From Gammaproteobacteria bacterium (GTDB lineage Bacteria; Pseudomonadota; Gammaproteobacteria; Pseudomonadales; Halieaceae), in the NCBI GenBank assembly GCA_030428835.1, contig JAUIEP010000003.1, positions 1-64,000 on the forward strand: DNA of 64,000 nt, in the 5' to 3' direction. Shown piece by piece: positions 25,618-33,847 of the stretch. Below the pieces are notes generated by a model. It worked only from the letters and a program-made list of their open reading frames with translations. It searched no databases and was not told the DNA's origin. Both the position numbers and the translations under genes were made by a program. Position 1 is the first letter of the stretch. Each line of letters opens with the position of its first letter.

Positions 25618-27933
25618 CTAAAAGGTCGGAGTCGGAAACCTCCGCGAAACTTTCTTGGCAGAGGACATCTTGCGCTCAAATTCCGAACCCAGGGCCGGAA
25701 CGCCGAGGCCAGAAATCTCACTGCTCTCGAGCGCATTTTTATATACAAGCAGAAGATCGTCTCGCTTCTCAGACAAGTAATAATTGAATCGGGCCTGGAA
25801 AGATTCCACGACTTCCTCGGCGAGAGACTCCAAGCCCGCATGCGAGGCATCGATTCGCAACCCCTGATCGATCGATCGAAGCGCCTCAATATGCATAGCA
25901 GCCACCTCGCGCTGCGTGGCGAGAGAATCATCAGATTCGGGGAACGAGGCAATATTTTCGACGATATTTTGTGCCGCGGCGAGATACTCTGCCGCGCGCG
26001 CCCTATTACGTTGTCGCAACATGACGTCAGAACTGAACTCGCTCACTGCCTCATTCCCCTCGAACTTCGCTCCCAAGTAATCCGAAATTTCTACTGCGCG
26101 TGATATTTCCAATGAAGCCAGCGCGGCCCGGCCCTCGACAAGCTCTGCCGCTACGAGGGAGTTCAGCGCGGTCTGTGTCTGCCAATCTCTTGCATCAAGC
26201 GCAAGTATCTGTAAATTAATCTCAATAAGTTCACGCCGCTTAGAACTATCGGTTCCCAGGTTGGACGCCAGCTCATCGGCACGGTCATGCAACTTGCGCA
26301 GCCTAGAACGTTTGCTGTTAATCTGGGATTGTGCGACCTCAAGCGATTCACGGAGCGGATTAGAAACTTCTACAGACACAAATCTTTCTAGTTCGGTAAT
26401 AAGTTTATCCGCCTCGGACAGCAATCCGCGATCAATTCGATCCTGGATTTTCAGACTGGCTGCAGAAGTAATTCGCCGCTCCAGCGAGCCGAGCTCCCGA
26501 TAACCTGGGGCCACTTCTCTTAGGCGAGCCAGCGCGTGAAAAGCATTGGCCTGGCGCGGCATCAGGTAGGCGGACTGAGCTATCATCTGGCCTACTTCAA
26601 TAGCTAGGCTTTCGGTGAGCGCCTCCTTCTCCATAGCCTGCTCTCGCAGCCCAATGACACGAGCGAGTTCAACCTGGAGTTCCGGCGATAATGAGCCAAT
26701 ATTTGTAACAAGGTTAATCAACGCTTCCGCGCTCTCAATGCGCCCCTCCTCCAGCGCAATTTGTGCTTGTTCAAGGGTTTGCGCCGCCATATTGTTTCGC
26801 ATTTGTTCGCGAGCACGTTTATCAGCCTCTGATTTAGATAGGGCGTCTACCTGCTGTTCTGACTCGAGAGACAACTGGGAATCGGTAGCGTCAGCCCTGT
26901 CCCCGGTCTCAAGATAGGGAAACAGAACCAATACACCACCGACCACGAGCATTGTGCAAATAAGAGCAACTGACAGTTGCCTCAGTCGCTTGAAACGCAA
27001 TTCCTGTGCAGCTGCTCTGCGAGTCGCGTTTTTCCTTCTACGCGAACGAGTCCCAGACATACCAGACGCAAGCGAGTCTCCCAGTTCTGCATGGGGCTGG
27101 CTTTGCAGAATGGTGGTTGACAACTCTTCGGGCATGACTTGCCTGATCTGATCAATCGCCCAAATTAAATGCATGCCAGACTCGTATCGATACGCGGGCT
27201 CTTTCTCCAGTACTGTATCTACGACCTCTTGAAAGAGGCACATTTCAACGGGAAGCGGCGGAACTTCGGCAGACACATGTTGCAGGCCTACTGCAGCAGC
27301 ACTGTTAGCAGTGAACGGCGCCGTTCCGGATAACAGCTCATAGAACACGACACCGAGGCTATAGAGGTCTGACCTCAGATCCAGATCTTTCCCAAGCGCT
27401 TGTTCCGGACTCATGTACCTGGGTGTACCGAGGACTGCACCCGCCTGGGTAACCTCTGTATCTGCAGTAAGATCCCGCGCTATCCCAAAATCAACCAGGC
27501 AGACACTTCCATCCGAGCGAAACATTATGTTGGCAGGCTTGATATCCCGATGAATGACTCCCTGCTCTGATGCATAGTCAATCGCATCAGCGATAGATTT
27601 GACGATTTCCAAGGTTTCCAGCAGGGGAATGCCCGTCTTTAAGCGCTCCTTGAGGTCTCCTCCAGGGAGATATTCCATCGCTAGGTAGTAGTTTCCGTCG
27701 ACAGAACCCGTATCAAAGACCTGGACGATATTCGGATGGGTAAGGTGCGCTGCAATCCGCGCTTCGCGCAGGAACCGTCTGCCGAAGTGTTCGGTTTCAG
27801 CCCTGTTTGCAGTGAGAACTTTGAGCGCAACAAGACGGCCAAAGCTCGTCTGCTCGGCGAGATAGACACTGGACATGCCTCCCTCGCCGAGAGAATTAAT
27901 TACCTTATAGCCTGGGATGTAGATATTTGCCAC
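25618..27933 (-). CDS. Transmembrane Ser/Thr protein kinase with helical extracytoplasmic domain
   Basis: A 771-residue protein starting at GTG 27933. The kinase domain (about 8-270) is complete: GEGGMSSVY, Lys38 in VALKVL, HRDIKPAN (128-135), DFG (148-150), GTPRYMSPEQ. One transmembrane helix lies at about 321-341. Residues 345-770 form a long alpha-helical, Glu/Ala-rich region with coiled-coil or TPR-like character, predicted to face the periplasm. This is the PknB-like layout with a non-PASTA sensor. Base composition is AT-richer than the neighbours, suggesting transfer together with the outer-membrane protein gene. Confidence 0.93.
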   Translation of the reverse strand: MANIYIPGYKVINSLGEGGMSSVYLAEQTSFGRLVALKVLTANRAETEHFGRRFLREARIAAHLTHPNIVQVFDTGSVDGNYYLAMEYLPGGDLKERLKTGIPLLETLEIVKSIADAIDYASEQGVIHRDIKPANIMFRSDGSVCLVDFGIARDLTADTEVTQAGAVLGTPRYMSPEQALGKDLDLRSDLYSLGVVFYELLSGTAPFTANSAAAVGLQHVSAEVPPLPVEMCLFQEVVDTVLEKEPAYRYESGMHLIWAIDQIRQVMPEELSTTILQSQPHAELGDSLASGMSGTRSRRRKNATRRAAAQELRFKRLRQLSVALICTMLVVGGVLVLFPYLETGDRADATDSQLSLESEQQVDALSKSEADKRAREQMRNNMAAQTLEQAQIALEEGRIESAEALINLVTNIGSLSPELQVELARVIGLREQAMEKEALTESLAIEVGQMIAQSAYLMPRQANAFHALARLREVAPGYRELGSLERRITSAASLKIQDRIDRGLLSEADKLITELERFVSVEVSNPLRESLEVAQSQINSKRSRLRKLHDRADELASNLGTDSSKRRELIEINLQILALDARDWQTQTALNSLVAAELVEGRAALASLEISRAVEISDYLGAKFEGNEAVSEFSSDVMLRQRNRARAAEYLAAAQNIVENIASFPESDDSLATQREVAAMHIEALRSIDQGLRIDASHAGLESLAEEVVESFQARFNYYLSEKRDDLLLVYKNALESSEISGLGVPALGSEFERKMSSAKKVSRRFPTPTF

Positions 27934-28088
27934 TGGGCAACTGCCTCCAATCCCCCCAAAAAGTGACCCTAGAAACCCGACTACGGTTCGTGTTCACTTC
28001 CTTCCTCCCCTGCCTCAGAACAGCAGGGCCTCAGTGAAGCCTAGGGGAGCGGAATCCTTTCCAAGGGACACTAGTGTCTACACTCCGA

Positions 28089-29432
28089 TCACGCCACGCC
28101 GTACGCCAGCATCGCGTCGGCCACCTTGATGAAGCCGGCGATATTGGCGCCCTTCACGTAGTTGGTGAAGTCGCCCTCCTTGCCCCACTTCGCGCAGTTG
28201 TTGTGGATGTTCTGCATGATGTCCTTGAGCTTCTGCTCCAGTTCCTCGGACGTCCAGGCCATGCGGATGCTGTTCTGGGTCATCTCCAGGCCTGACACCG
28301 CGACGCCGCCTGCGTTGGCCGCCTTGCCGGGGCCGTAGAGCAGCTTGTTTTCGAGCAGGACATGGATGGCCTCGACGGTGGTCGGCATGTTGGCGCCCTC
28401 GGAAACCGCCTTGCAACCGTTCGCGACCAGCGTCTTGGCGTCGTCCTCGCCCAGTTCGTTCTGCGTGGCGCAGGGAAACGCGAGGTCGCAGGGCACGCCC
28501 CAGGGTCGCTTGCCCTTGTGGTACTCCGCCCCGAAGTGCTTGGCGTACTCCGAGATGCGGCCGCGCTTGACGGTCTTCAGGTTGATGACCCAGGCCAGTT
28601 TCTCCGCGTCGATACCATCCTTGTCGTAGATGAAGCCACTGGAGTCGGACAGGGTGACGACCTTGCCGCCGAGGTGATTGATCTTCTCGGTACAGTACGT
28701 CGCGACATTGCCCGAACCGGACACGACGCAGGTCTTGCCCTTGATGCTGTCGTTGTGGTGATTGAGCATGTTTTCCATGAAATAGGCGTTACCGTAGCCG
28801 GTCGCCTCGGTGCGGATCAGACTGCCGCCGAACTCTATCGCCTTGCCAGTGAGCACGCCGGTGAACTCGTGGCGCAGGCGCTTGTACTGGCCGAACATGT
28901 AGCTGATCTCGCGCGCGCCGACACCGATATCGCCCGCGGGCACGTCGGTATTGGGGCCGATGTGGTGGAAGAGCTCGGTCATGAAGGCCTGGCAGAAGCG
29001 CATGACCTCGCGGTCGGACTTGCCCTTGGGGTTGAAGTCGGAACCGCCCTTGCCCGCCCCCATTGGCAGCGTCGTCAGGCTGTTCTTGAAGGTCTGCTCG
29101 AAGCCGAGGAACTTCAGGATGCTCAGGTTCACCGAGGGGTGGAAGCGGATACCGCCCTTGTAAGGCCCGATGGAGTTATTGAACTGCACGCGGTAACCGC
29201 GATTCACGCGGATATGCCCCTCGTCGTCCTCCCAGTTCACACGGAAGATGATGGTGCGGTCCGGCTCGGTCATGCGCTGGATGATCCCCGCCTGCCGGTA
29301 CCTCGTGTGCTCGAGGATGAACGGGATCACCGACTCCGCCACCTCGTAAACCGCCTGGTGGAACTCCTTCTCCCCGGGTGTGCGCTTCTTCAGCCCGGAC
29401 ATGAAGTGTTCCAGTGACAGATCGTCGTACAT
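28089..29432 (-). CDS. gdhA: NADP-specific glutamate dehydrogenase
   Basis: A 447-residue hexameric-type enzyme. The glutamate/2-oxoglutarate site is GPYKGGIRFHPSVN with catalytic lysine in PMGAGKGGSDFNPKGKSD; the nucleotide-binding motif is VVSGSGNVA. It aminates 2-oxoglutarate with ammonium and NADPH. Length and motifs match the E. coli GdhA type (about 447). AAGGAG lies upstream of ATG 29432. It is divergent from the FHA gene, with 197 bp between. Confidence 0.96.
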   Translation of the reverse strand: MYDDLSLEHFMSGLKKRTPGEKEFHQAVYEVAESVIPFILEHTRYRQAGIIQRMTEPDRTIIFRVNWEDDEGHIRVNRGYRVQFNNSIGPYKGGIRFHPSVNLSILKFLGFEQTFKNSLTTLPMGAGKGGSDFNPKGKSDREVMRFCQAFMTELFHHIGPNTDVPAGDIGVGAREISYMFGQYKRLRHEFTGVLTGKAIEFGGSLIRTEATGYGNAYFMENMLNHHNDSIKGKTCVVSGSGNVATYCTEKINHLGGKVVTLSDSSGFIYDKDGIDAEKLAWVINLKTVKRGRISEYAKHFGAEYHKGKRPWGVPCDLAFPCATQNELGEDDAKTLVANGCKAVSEGANMPTTVEAIHVLLENKLLYGPGKAANAGGVAVSGLEMTQNSIRMAWTSEELEQKLKDIMQNIHNNCAKWGKEGDFTNYVKGANIAGFIKVADAMLAYGVA

Positions 29433-29629
29433 AACAAGCTCCTTCTTTTATAAGCCCTGGATGGGGTGTGCTGGACGCACGTATGGGCGATAGCAATGAA
29501 GTGTAGACAAGTTTTCAATAGTCACACGAAATTTGCGCGCCGACCAGCTACCGCTAGACAGCAAGCGTAAACCCATGGTACTTGTGTTGGATATCCGACC
29601 GACACGAACTGGCACTGCACTGGCACTAC

Positions 29630-30364
29630 ATGACTGGCCCGGTTGAGTCACTGCGCCGCCTCGGGCGCGAACTGCGGCGCCGCGGCGTGACGCGCGCCTG
29701 CGTCGTCTACATCATCGCCTGCTGGGTGGTCCTGCAGGTCAGCGATATCGTGTTCAACTCACTCGAGGCGGACATGACCCTCGTCTCCCGGGGCCTGCTG
29801 GCGGCGGCCCTGCTGGGACTGCCGGTGGTGATCGCCATTTCCTGGTTCTACCAGTTTTCCGCCACGGGCGTACGCCGCACTACACCTTTCACGGAGCAGC
29901 GCGTGCTCGACAACATCGCCATGCTCGACGACCGCCGCAAGGATGCACCAAAGCGGGGCCTCCCGGCCCGCCACGCGGCGACCTACGACTGGGTACTGGA
30001 AGTCGACTCGGGGCCGCTGTCGGGCAAGCGCTACGGCGTGGAGGAAGATGTCATCGTGGGTCGCTCTTCCGGTTGCGAACTGACGATTCCGGTGGCGCAT
30101 ATATCGCGCCGCCATCTGCGCTTTCGCATCGACGACGACGGCCTGCTGCTCGAAGATCTCGGTTCGTCCAACGGCACGCTGTTAAACGGCCGTCAAATTG
30201 CCGGGCCAACCCTGTTACACCATCATGACGTGGTGGAAATTCCCAACGTGAAAATTCGCGTCCTTGAGAACCTGGCACGCGCGCGCAACACCGACGCGAC
30301 CACCCAACACACGTTGCAACTCGCGGCGGAGCGCAATCCCCATAAAGTCCCGCCAGAAACTTGA
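29630..30364 (+). CDS. Membrane-anchored FHA-domain protein
   Basis: A 244-residue protein. Residues 20-75 hold two hydrophobic helices (CVVYIIACWVVLQVSDIVF; GLLAAALLGLPVVIAISWFY) like the N-terminal module often seen on membrane signalling proteins (RRRGVTRACVVYII). About 120-215 is a canonical phosphothreonine-binding FHA domain: VGRSSGCELTI, ISRRHLRF, LEDLGSSNGTLLNGR. It should read out kinase activity at the membrane. ATG 29630 is chosen because the preceding 16 codons are hydrophilic and not family-like. It lies 108 bp upstream of the electron-transfer operon and is probably functionally linked. Confidence 0.85.
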   Translation: MTGPVESLRRLGRELRRRGVTRACVVYIIACWVVLQVSDIVFNSLEADMTLVSRGLLAAALLGLPVVIAISWFYQFSATGVRRTTPFTEQRVLDNIAMLDDRRKDAPKRGLPARHAATYDWVLEVDSGPLSGKRYGVEEDVIVGRSSGCELTIPVAHISRRHLRFRIDDDGLLLEDLGSSNGTLLNGRQIAGPTLLHHHDVVEIPNVKIRVLENLARARNTDATTQHTLQLAAERNPHKVPPET

Positions 30365-30391
30365 CTTCGTTTAGGCAGAGTCTATAACTTA

Positions 30392-30405
30392 CCTGTCATG
30401 ACAGG
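30392..30405. promoter_or_regulatory. 14-bp perfect palindrome CCTGTCATGACAGG before the cytochrome operon
   Basis: A perfect inverted repeat with no spacer lies 28 bp after the FHA stop and 67 bp before the TTG start of the operon's first gene. It lacks a U-tract, so it is more likely an operator for a dimeric regulator than a terminator. Confidence 0.55.
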
Positions 30406-30472
30406 AACGTCCGTGAAGGTGCCGTAAGAGCACCGAGGCACCCGAAAATTACAAAAACGGGAGTGCACAGCT

Positions 30473-32968
30473 TTGGCTGAGAGCTACCACATCGCCATTA
30501 TTGGCGCTGGTCCGGCTGGGCTGAGTGCAGCCGGAAGAGCGGCCCACCACGACAAGGAGTCCGGGGCAAGCAATCCCACCTACGTCCTCCTTGAAGGTTT
30601 CTCGACCTTCGCGAAAACGATCCAGAAGTACCAGAAGGGCAAGCATGTCATGGACACGCCCGGCTTCCTGGACCTGCGCAGCCCCGTACCGTTCGTGGCC
30701 GGCACGCGGGAGGCCATCCTCGACGGCTGGCAGAACAGCATCGACACCGACGGCATCAACATCCGCTACAACAGCGAGGTGACCGCGATCGAGGGGGAGC
30801 GCGGCAACTTTTCCATCAAGACCTCGAGCGGCGAGACGATCAGCGCCGAGCACGTGATCATGTCGATCGGCACCCAGGGCAACCCGCGGACGCTCGGGGT
30901 TCCAGGTGATGCTGAATCTGACTTTGTGCTCTATACCCTTGATGATCCTGAAGAATTCCAAAAGGAGACCATCGTTGTCGTGGGCGCGGGCGACGCCGCG
31001 ATCGAAAACGCCATCGCGCTGGCCGAGTACAACAAGGTGTATATCGTCAACCGGCGCAACGAATTCAGCCGGGCGAAGGACGGCAACCTGAACGCGGTAC
31101 TCGCGGCCATCAACGACAAGAGCCGCGACTTCCACTGTTTCTACGAGACCAATATCGGCGGCCTGGAACTGCCGGACGCACCCGGCGCCGCCGGGGCCAT
31201 CATCCTGAACACGGCCACCGGCGAGGAGCGGGTGGAGTGCCACCGCATCATCGCCCGGCTGGGCACCCTGCCGCCGCGCAAGTTCGTGGAGTCCTGCGGC
31301 ATCGAGATCTCCAGCCCCAGCGCCGACGCGGTACCGGACGTCGACAACGAGTACATGAGCAACGTGCCGGGTCTCTACGTCATCGGCGCGCTCGGCGGCT
31401 ACCCGCTCATCAAGCAGGCGATGAACCAGGGTTATGACGTCGTCGAGTACATCCACGGCAACCACGTGGAGCCCGTGGACACGCCCATCCTGAAGAAGAA
31501 GTTCCAGGGCCTGCCGATCAAGATGCCCACCCCGGAAGAGGTTCTGAGCCTCTACCAGTCCAAGATCCCGATGTTCCGCCGCATGAACCCGCTCGCCTTC
31601 CGCGAGTTGATTATCGAGAGCCGCATCCTCGTCGGCCTCGAGCCGGGGGAGTTCGACCGGACCCCCGCGGACGACGACGAACACGCCACGGTTTTCATCA
31701 AGGACGGCGAGCCGGTGTACCAGCACGGCGAGTACTCCACCTCCTTCTATACCCTCGTGGAGGGCGAGGTGCGCATGCAGCTCGACGAGGACGGGGCCTG
31801 GCACGACATCAAGCCCGGGCAGTTCTTCGGCGAGATGAGCCTGATCTCCGGGCGCCCGCGCCAGGGCAGCGCCATCGCCGAACGCGACTGCATCCTGATC
31901 GAGACGCCGCGGCGTATCATGGTCAAGCTGATGAACTCCAACGAGGAGGTGCGCGCCGGCATCGACCGCGTCTTCATCATCCGCGCGCTGCAGTCGGCTT
32001 TCAAACCGAACCTGTCCCTGGCCGAGATGGCGGAGATCGCCGACAACGTCGAGTCCTGCCAGTTCAAGCCGGGCGAGGCGATCTTCCGCGAGGGCGAAGA
32101 AGGCGACGCGCTGCACCTGATCCGCTCGGGCACGGTGACACTCTCCCGCGGCAAGGAACAACTCGTGGTCGCCAAGCGCCACTCCGGCGAAATCGTCGGC
32201 CAGATGGCGCTGATGGGCTCACCCATGCGCCGCGACACCGCGACCGCCGCCGTCCGCGCCGAAACGCTCAAGGTGCGCCGCCCCGAATTCCTGAAGATGG
32301 CCAACAGCCAGCCCGATACGGTGGAGAAGCTCCAGGACGGCCTGAGCACCCTGCTGCGCCAGACCAACTCCATGGCGTCCCAGCCCGAATCCTCCCGCGC
32401 CATCGGCTTCCTGATGGACCAGGGCCTGGGCGAGGCGACCAACGCGCTGGTGATCGACGAGGCGCTCTGCGTCGGCTGCGACAACTGCGAGAAGGCCTGC
32501 GCCGAAACACACGGCGGCATCTCCCGCCTGCGCCGGGAGGAAGGCGCGTCGTTCGCGTCCCTGCACGTGCCCATCGTGTGCCGCCACTGCGAGCTGCCGC
32601 ACTGCATGAAAGACTGCCCGCCCGACGCCCTGCGCCGCTCGCCGACCGGCGAGGTCTTTATCTCGGACACCTGCATCGGCTGCGGCAACTGCGAGACGAA
32701 CTGTCCCTACGACGCCATCAAGCTGAGCTACCAGCCCAAGCCCAAGCCCTCCCTCTTCTCCTGGCTGTTCTTTGGCCGCGGCTCGGGACCGGGAGAGCCC
32801 GACAGCTTCACGCCGACTGATGCCTCCAAGAATTCCGGCAAGAAGGCCGTCAAGTGCGACGCCTGCATGAACCTGGCCGGCGGCCCGGCGTGCGTGCGCG
32901 CCTGCCCCACGGGCGCGGCGGTCAGGCTGGGCCCGGAACAGTTCATTGAACTGGTGGAGGCGCGCTGA
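30473..32968 (+). CDS. FAD oxidoreductase fused to two cyclic-nucleotide-binding domains and a four-cluster ferredoxin
   Basis: An 831-residue protein starting at TTG, with GGGAG 10 nt upstream and no better in-frame start. Domains: 1-330 a thioredoxin-reductase-like FAD/NAD(P) module (IIGAGPAGLSAAG; second Rossmann VVVGAGDAAIENA) without an evident CxxC redox pair; about 400-500 and 525-625 two cyclic-nucleotide-binding domains (FFGEMSLISGRPRQGSAIA; VGQMALMGSPMRRDTA); 660-820 a 4x[4Fe-4S] ferredoxin like DmsB/NrfC (CVGCDNCEKAC, CRHCELPHC, CIGCGNCETNCP, CDACMNL...CVRACP). It probably takes electrons from NAD(P)H in the cytoplasm, under cAMP-type control, and passes them to the cytochrome b-like protein encoded next (2 bp gap). 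Confidence 0.9.
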   Translation: MAESYHIAIIGAGPAGLSAAGRAAHHDKESGASNPTYVLLEGFSTFAKTIQKYQKGKHVMDTPGFLDLRSPVPFVAGTREAILDGWQNSIDTDGINIRYNSEVTAIEGERGNFSIKTSSGETISAEHVIMSIGTQGNPRTLGVPGDAESDFVLYTLDDPEEFQKETIVVVGAGDAAIENAIALAEYNKVYIVNRRNEFSRAKDGNLNAVLAAINDKSRDFHCFYETNIGGLELPDAPGAAGAIILNTATGEERVECHRIIARLGTLPPRKFVESCGIEISSPSADAVPDVDNEYMSNVPGLYVIGALGGYPLIKQAMNQGYDVVEYIHGNHVEPVDTPILKKKFQGLPIKMPTPEEVLSLYQSKIPMFRRMNPLAFRELIIESRILVGLEPGEFDRTPADDDEHATVFIKDGEPVYQHGEYSTSFYTLVEGEVRMQLDEDGAWHDIKPGQFFGEMSLISGRPRQGSAIAERDCILIETPRRIMVKLMNSNEEVRAGIDRVFIIRALQSAFKPNLSLAEMAEIADNVESCQFKPGEAIFREGEEGDALHLIRSGTVTLSRGKEQLVVAKRHSGEIVGQMALMGSPMRRDTATAAVRAETLKVRRPEFLKMANSQPDTVEKLQDGLSTLLRQTNSMASQPESSRAIGFLMDQGLGEATNALVIDEALCVGCDNCEKACAETHGGISRLRREEGASFASLHVPIVCRHCELPHCMKDCPPDALRRSPTGEVFISDTCIGCGNCETNCPYDAIKLSYQPKPKPSLFSWLFFGRGSGPGEPDSFTPTDASKNSGKKAVKCDACMNLAGGPACVRACPTGAAVRLGPEQFIELVEAR

Positions 32969-32970
32969 CA

Positions 32971-33843
32971 ATGCATGAGAGCCTTCTCAGCTGGCAGCGT
33001 TTCCGCTACCTCTATATCGCACTCGCGCTCGCGGGCGCCAGCATCGTCCTCTATATCACCCAGAGCGGCAACACCGCGCAGCCGCCCAACGGCGGCACCT
33101 GGCAGGGCTATACGCTGGGCACCGTCGGCGCCCTGCTGATCCTGTGGCTCAGCCTGCTCGGCATCCGCAAGCGCCAGTACAGTTCCAATGTCGGCTCGGT
33201 GCAAAGCTGGGCGTCGGCCCACGTCTACCTCGGTATCGCACTGCTCGTGGTCGCCACGCTGCACTGCGCCGCCCAGTTCGGCTGGAACGTGCACACACTC
33301 GCCTATGTGCTCATGTGCCTGGTCATCGGCACCGGCATCTACGGTCTCTACGTCTACCTGCACCTGCCCCGCGCCATGGCGCGCAACCACGCCGGCCGCG
33401 ACGTGAACAGCTGGATGAAGGAGCTGGGCGACGTGGACGACGGGATCCGCGACGCCGCGGGCAATGTCGACGCCGACCTGCAGGCAATGGTGTTGTCGGC
33501 GCTCGATCTCACCCGGCTGGGTGGCGGCGTCTTCGCGCAAATATTTGCACAGGACCGCTGCCGCGTGCAGACCGGCAGCGGCGTCATCTCCAACCAGGGC
33601 CAGCAGGCCCTGATCGACGAATTGTCCAGGCGCATACCCGACGCGCGCGTCGTCCGCGAGGCCGAGACGCTGAACGAGCTGATGGCGCTCTTCGGGCGGC
33701 GGCAGGTCATCCTGAACCTGCTGCGCAAGGACGTGCAGTACCGGGCGCTGCTCAAGATCTGGCTGTACTTCCACGTGCCACTGACCATGGCCCTGCTGGT
33801 GGCCCTGACCATTCACATCATCGTTGTCTTCCTCTACTGGTAG
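32971..33843 (+). CDS. Cytochrome b-like membrane protein
   Basis: A 290-residue protein with about five membrane helices: 12-30, 48-65, 85-103, 108-128 and 265-288. Histidines suited to bis-His heme ligation are spaced within helices (SAHVYLGIALLVVATLH; YFHVPLTMALLVALTIH). A cytoplasmic loop of about 130 residues lies between helices 4 and 5. It looks like a quinol- or ferredoxin-linked b-type cytochrome, but I cannot name a family. It sits between the Fe-S fusion and the decaheme protein with 2-5 bp gaps, as expected for the transmembrane step. Confidence 0.75.
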   Translation: MHESLLSWQRFRYLYIALALAGASIVLYITQSGNTAQPPNGGTWQGYTLGTVGALLILWLSLLGIRKRQYSSNVGSVQSWASAHVYLGIALLVVATLHCAAQFGWNVHTLAYVLMCLVIGTGIYGLYVYLHLPRAMARNHAGRDVNSWMKELGDVDDGIRDAAGNVDADLQAMVLSALDLTRLGGGVFAQIFAQDRCRVQTGSGVISNQGQQALIDELSRRIPDARVVREAETLNELMALFGRRQVILNLLRKDVQYRALLKIWLYFHVPLTMALLVALTIHIIVVFLYW

Positions 33844-33847
33844 CGCC

